Of a DNA stretch of 64,000 nucleotides, positions 62,501 through 64,000 are shown in pieces. A model generated the notes under the pieces. It was given only the letters and a program-made list of their open reading frames with translations, was not told the origin of the DNA and made no database searches. The stretch lies in contig JBBMNZ010000013.1 of NCBI GenBank assembly GCA_037954325.1, forward strand, positions 8,924,501-8,988,500. Direction: 5' to 3'. The DNA is from Fistularia commersonii. Its lineage: Eukaryota; Chordata; Actinopteri; Syngnathiformes; Fistulariidae. The position numbers were made by a program, and so were the translations under genes. Position 1 is the stretch's first letter. Every line of letters begins with the position of its first letter.

Positions 62501-62947
62501 AAACCAAGATTTCAGTTAACGATGTAACAATTATGTTGTCTTGTAAAAAGTAAAAAGTTATAAGAATTTAATGGACCATCTCAAAAAACAAAAATGGGGG
62601 TGGGGGGGGGGGGTTAGTTACCGTGAATGTTTACATATGATTCCTCACATGCTTGTACCAATACTATACAAATATAAACACTATTGTTCGGTATCACAGT
62701 AACTTCCACAAGGTTTTCCACAGGACTACAGGCTCAATGTATTTCTTCGTCAAAAATGGAACGACCCTCGCCTGGCATACCGCGAATATCCAGATGATTC
62801 CCTTGATCTGGATCCATCCATGTTGGACTCCATCTGGAAGCCTGATTTATTCTTTGCAAATGAGAAAGGAGCCAATTTTCACGAGGTCACCACTGACAAC
62901 AAGCTCCTGCGGATATTCCAAGATGGCAGTGTTCTCTATAGCATCAG
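36784..62947 (+). CDS. glra4: Glycine receptor alpha subunit, alpha-4-like (5' portion, 4 exons; continues past window)
   Basis: Strychnine-sensitive glycine receptors are pentameric Cys-loop chloride channels of the neuronal plasma membrane. Seen: four exons at 36784-36851, 60219-60349, 61639-61706 and 62724-62947, all with GT-AG borders and compatible phases, encoding 163 complete residues plus part of codon 164. The order is signal peptide (about 1-23), a short variable segment, SPSDFLDKLMG, then the beta-sheet core up to LLRIFQDGSVLYSIR. The 68-nt and 224-nt exons are sizes usual for this family. Subtype: SITETTM, RLAYREYPDD and ANFHEVTTDN together resemble GLRA4 more than GLRA1, 2 or 3 as I remember them. 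Residue T85 sits where alpha-1 has Ala52, and N140 where alpha-1 has the zinc-linked His107. The Cys-loop and membrane helices, about two thirds of the usual roughly 450 residues, lie off the right edge. The family call is near certain; the paralogue call is moderate. Confidence 0.9.
39429..39540 (+). repeat. (TATAA)n pentanucleotide array
   Basis: About 110 bp. It is perfect at the left and has substitutions (TACGA, TAGAA, TATGA) toward the right. Confidence 0.95.
42785..42812 (+). repeat. Poly-T run (about 26 bp)
   Basis: Uninterrupted T tract in intron 1. It could be the reverse-strand tail of a lost retrotransposon, but no body is visible beside it. Confidence 0.8.
45100..45940 (-). mobile_element. 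APE-type LINE fragment (endonuclease part)
   Basis: GC-rich relative to its surroundings. On the minus strand, 45300-45220 reads VVCVYIPNSSSVYPPFL, resembling the endonuclease phrase VVxAYxPNSSxEYPxFL of fish LINEs. The segment then continues toward a gapped LGD-type region near 45170. Upstream minus-strand sequence to 45940 looks like the element's 5' part but has frame breaks. The clade is uncertain, and it differs from the RTE copies. Confidence 0.5.
50769..51395 (-). mobile_element. RTE LINE, 5' leader joined to 3' end (internal deletion)
   Basis: On the minus strand the element starts near 51395 with the same leader as the 1.77 kb copy (revealed on the plus strand as GATGCCCTTCCTGACACAAC). 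It jumps near 51225 straight to the C-terminal region, with KRQEAELEVAEMKML and RMDRIRNESIRGTAH, and ends near 50769 in the usual GGGGTTGCCACAG 3' segment. Endonuclease and most of reverse transcriptase are absent. The copy cannot move by itself. Confidence 0.65.
51386..51533 (+). repeat. Compound TA/CA microsatellite region
   Basis: Alternating (TA)n and (CA)n runs with short spacers, directly beyond the 5' end of the minus-strand RTE copy. Confidence 0.85.
53385..53620 (+). mobile_element. SINE-like copy containing an expanded GT array
   Basis: The body has GTCCTCGGGCAAGACACTCA, CCTGCATGGCAGCGCTACC and, after the GT array, GAATGGGTGAATCCAGTGAA. The left part is missing. The array at 53502-53579 interrupts what is normally a short GTGTGTGAATGGGTGAA phrase. 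Confidence 0.55.
53502..53579 (+). repeat. (GT)39 microsatellite
   Basis: 78 bp of pure GT, the longest dinucleotide run in the window, embedded in a SINE-like copy. Confidence 0.97.
54627..54835 (+). mobile_element. tRNA-derived SINE-like copy
   Basis: The B-box-like GGTTTGATTCCCGG is well kept. Around it are GGAATCGAACATCCCTGG, GAGCAAGACACTTAACATC and CATGGTTCATCCATGATTGG, ending in an AATTAAA-rich tail. Same order as the 0.9 and 6.2 kb copies. Confidence 0.65.
55373..55398 (+). repeat. (AT)13 run
   Basis: 26 bp of AT repeats next to the RTE fragment at 55.4 kb. Confidence 0.9.
55405..55620 (-). mobile_element. RTE LINE C-terminal fragment
   Basis: The 215 bp aligns by eye with the same C-terminal segment as the copies at 20.5, 51.0 and 58.2 kb, for example CATTTTCATCTCCACTATC and GCTCAGCTTCCTGTC. 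It is heavily diverged and abuts a (TA)n run on its left. Confidence 0.55.
56400..57545 (-). mobile_element. Tc1/mariner-superfamily transposase remnant
   Basis: The minus strand at 56739-56533 reads VLDWPVKSPDLNLR, the conserved block around the second catalytic Asp of Tc1 transposases (normally DWPxxSPDLNPIEN), followed by CHRLISSIPCRTDVVI and HTKGGPTEY, the usual C-terminal end. Upstream minus-strand sequence to about 57430 has transposase-like phrases broken by stops. The right end near 57470-57510 (TTTTTCACAATGTTTTAATT) resembles the MITE terminal repeats, so this may be the family's larger relative. Not functional. Confidence 0.65.
57597..58700 (-). mobile_element. RTE LINE 3' half with nested hAT
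   Basis: This is the best-preserved RTE copy. On the minus strand it enters at about 58698 with FADDI, the reverse-transcriptase active-site block (58684-58698), then continues through a roughly 190-codon open stretch (58473-57898) with FQSGWKGWRKVSGV, RMDRIRNESIRGTAH and LRWFDHVQ, and ends near 57597 at the shared 3' segment. A hAT element at 57651-57998 is inserted in its 3' tail. The 5' half is missing, as is usual for target-primed reverse transcription that stops early. The open stretch is transposon sequence, not a host gene. Confidence 0.75.
57651..57998. mobile_element. Non-autonomous hAT-type element nested in RTE
   Basis: The left end CAGGGGTGGGCAATT and right end GTGCCCGGCTCTG are imperfect inverted repeats of hAT type. 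They are flanked by 8-bp near-duplicates CGCTAACC (57643-57650) and CTCTAACC (57999-58006), matching at 7 of 8 bases. Inside are phrases such as GGTGGGCCACATTT and CAGATGTGGCCTGTGGGCC. The 348 bp contain no transposase. Removing it restores the continuity of the surrounding RTE tail. Confidence 0.75.
59163..59448 (-). mobile_element. Tc1/mariner-type MITE, copy 2
   Basis: The 286-bp element has the same ends as the 30.4 kb copy (CAGGTCTGTCTCAGAAATTT and TTGTCTGAGACAGTCCTG), with TA on each side (59161-59162 and 59449-59450). Its interior matches the first copy in reverse orientation, for example TTACAAATCAAC of copy 1 against GTTGATTTGTAA here. It ends about 770 bp before glra4 exon 2. Confidence 0.8.
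60219..60349 (+). CDS. glra4: glra4 exon 2: N-terminal extracellular segment
   Basis: The acceptor is a pyrimidine-rich run ending TTTCAG and the donor is AAAG|GTAAAT. The 131 nt finish Arg23, encode residues 24-66 and leave one base for Gly67. The first part (LSSCKEEIKPPSRAGPQL) is the subtype-variable N-terminus, and a KEE motif near the mature start resembles GLRA4. The second part, SPSDFLDKLMG followed by RTSGYDARIRPNFK, is nearly invariant in glycine receptor alpha subunits and forms the N-terminal helix and the approach to the first beta strand. Because the frame is open only in the expected phase and the motif is a family hallmark, the exon is certain. Confidence 0.96.
60350..61638 (+). 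other. glra4: glra4 intron 2 (1.3 kb)
   Basis: The intron runs from GTAAAT to TTCTTTAG. It contains several T-rich homopolymers and one perfect hairpin (listed separately at 61198-61229). No additional exon or transposon is visible. Confidence 0.85.
61198..61229. repeat. Perfect 14-bp hairpin with ATTG loop
   Basis: AAAAAAACACATCA is followed by ATTG and then TGATGTGTTTTTTT. It is in intron 2 of glra4. Confidence 0.85.
61639..61706 (+). CDS. glra4: glra4 exon 3: beta-strand exon with N-glycosylation sequon
   Basis: This is a 68-nt exon, the conserved length for this position in glycine and GABA-A receptor genes. The acceptor is CCCCCTTTCTTTAG and the donor is ATG|GTAATA. It completes Gly67 and encodes residues 68-89, including PPVNVTCNIFINSFGSITE. 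The Asn71-Val-Thr sequon matches the known glycosylation site Asn38 of mature alpha-1, an offset of 33. Thr85 matches Ala52 of alpha-1, the residue changed in the spasmodic mouse. Alpha-1 has Ala there, while alpha-2 and alpha-4 carry Thr, so this residue helps the subtype call. The exon ends in phase 0 directly before exon 4. Confidence 0.96.
61707..62723 (+). other. glra4: glra4 intron 3 (1.0 kb)
   Basis: The intron runs from GTAATA to TTCCACAG. A long G-run at 62596-62613 sits 110 nt before exon 4 and is listed separately. Otherwise unremarkable. Confidence 0.85.
62596..62613 (+). other. G-run (G5TG12) in glra4 intron 3
   Basis: Eighteen bases with one T interruption on the transcribed-sense strand, 110 nt before exon 4. 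The base content allows a three-tetrad G-quadruplex in the pre-mRNA. Confidence 0.7.
62724..62947 (+). CDS. glra4: glra4 exon 4: ligand-binding beta strands, loops D and A
   Basis: This is a 224-nt exon, standard for the family, with acceptor TTTTCCACAG and donor ATCAG|GTAATA. It encodes residues 90-163 plus two bases of an Arg codon. Phe96 and Arg98 in NVFLRQKW match alpha-1 Phe63 and Arg65 of binding loop D. SIWKPDLFFANEKGAN carries loop A, with Asn135 and Glu136 at positions 102 and 103. Asp113 matches Asp80, linked to zinc potentiation. His142 matches His109 of the zinc-inhibition site, but its partner His107 is Asn140 here, as in alpha-2 and alpha-3, which predicts weaker zinc inhibition than alpha-1 (inference). 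The next exon, with the Cys-loop, is outside the window. Confidence 0.97.
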
Positions 62948-64000
62948 GTAATATTAAGATCTTTTCTCTAAATGATACAGATCTGAATCAAAATTTGCGA
63001 TCCTAAGGTTTAATCACAATAGGGGCTGAAGCTGAGTAGCATCGTAGTATAACTTTCAAAGGTACTTACATTTTTTTATATTTATAATTCAATAGGGATA
63101 GAGGGGTATTTTGTCCCACAACTTGAAATGTTTCAAAAAATGAACTCATTCAAGTCAGTCGATGCCAGACAATACCAACCGTATGTGACCTCTAGATACT
63201 TAATTCTGCATCTAGTGCCGAATTATAGTGCTGATTATATGACCTCACTTTTGCTTCACTTTACTTCAATTCTAACTGGGCATTTAAATTTATATAAAGG
63301 TCTGAATTGAGAAGAAGAGTAAAGTCTTTGAGTTCTCTTTATTTCATGTCTTAGTGTGTTTTTGGATTTGTTTTTTCAGTTTAAAAGTAATTCAAACATT
63401 CTATGTTAATGTTGCTGTCCTGCTACAAATATTAGAGATACATAAAACATCAACATTCACAGATGATATTCAGCACTTCTGTGTCATCTTCTAAACTTGT
63501 TTGCCTAAAAAAAACAATAGCTCTAATCACAAAATGTGATATGAACTGATGTATTTGCATGTTTTTCTTTGGCGAAAAAGACATTGTGTCATGTTGCGTT
63601 GGCTAATGCATGTCTGTGCTTTTTAGATTAGATTAGATTAGATTAGAGTCAACTATATTGTCATTACACATGTAAGGATACAGAGGAACAAAATGCAGTT
63701 AGCATCTAATCAGAAGTGCAAAAAGCAGAAGTGCATATGTACAGAATGTGCAGTATTTACAGATAAATGCAGGATAAAGAATCAATACAAATTTCTTTTT
63801 TTTTTTTTTTTTTTACAACTAGTGCAAGTATAGGTGGATAAGATATGAGCAGAATATGTACAGCCTGCGTGAGTATGGTGGATATTTGTTATGTGCAGAT
63901 TATGTACAAATACGGAGTGATTAGTGTGATTAACGGATGGCAATATATGGATGGAACTATAAATATACAGATGTCTGATACAGTAACTCTACTGATGGGA
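62948..64000 (+). other. glra4: glra4 intron 4, left part (open at window edge)
   Basis: The intron begins with GTAATA and continues beyond the window. No acceptor followed by a Cys-loop exon is visible before position 64000. The last 380 bases are an interspersed repeat listed separately. Confidence 0.8.
63622..64000 (+). repeat. Interspersed repeat with GATTA head, open at window edge
   Basis: Five GATTA-type units (63623-63646) lead into TATTGTCATTACACATGTA, ACAAAATGCAGTTAGC and a long AT-rich body with repeated ATGTACAG phrases. I recognise the pattern from teleost genomes but not its class. Confidence 0.5.

Overview
The window reads as nuclear DNA of a ray-finned (teleost) fish. It is AT-rich and has no bacterial-style gene packing. 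It carries many decayed copies of fish-type transposons, and the only host gene I recognise is split by GT-AG introns. I found no convincing rRNA, tRNA gene, CRISPR array or operon.

Host gene: the right-hand part holds the 5' portion of a glycine receptor alpha-subunit gene on the + strand, best matched by glra4. Exon 1 (36784-36851) encodes a signal peptide. It is followed by a 23.4 kb intron, then exon 2 (60219-60349), exon 3 (61639-61706) and exon 4 (62724-62947). Phases join cleanly and give 163 complete residues of the extracellular domain. The Cys-loop, the four transmembrane helices and the intracellular loop lie beyond the right edge. A CpG-rich island just upstream of exon 1 (about 36480-36630) is the probable promoter.

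Layout: 1-36.4 kb is intergenic. It holds an RTE-type LINE copy (1.77-2.85 kb), a decayed Ty3/gypsy gag (2.9-3.76 kb), SINE-like repeats, a 1.4 kb pyrimidine-rich tract (12.5-13.9 kb), a CCTT array (21.2 kb), a short hAT element with a perfect 8-bp target duplication (22.9 kb), a Tc1-type MITE (30.4 kb) and a gypsy-like LTR element with both LTRs but a deleted interior (32.26-35.0 kb). Intron 1 (36.9-60.2 kb) holds a (TATAA)n array, a LINE endonuclease fragment (45.1-45.9 kb), an internally deleted RTE copy (50.8-51.4 kb), a long GT array grown inside a SINE (53.5 kb), and a transposon cluster at 56.4-59.45 kb made of a Tc1 transposase remnant, an RTE copy with a hAT nested in it, and a second MITE.

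The mobile elements are all broken, and none shows an intact full-length reading frame. I did not find a previously undescribed biological system. The points most worth a second look are the receptor's diagnostic residues, the nested and target-duplicated transposons, and structured non-coding stretches near its exons.
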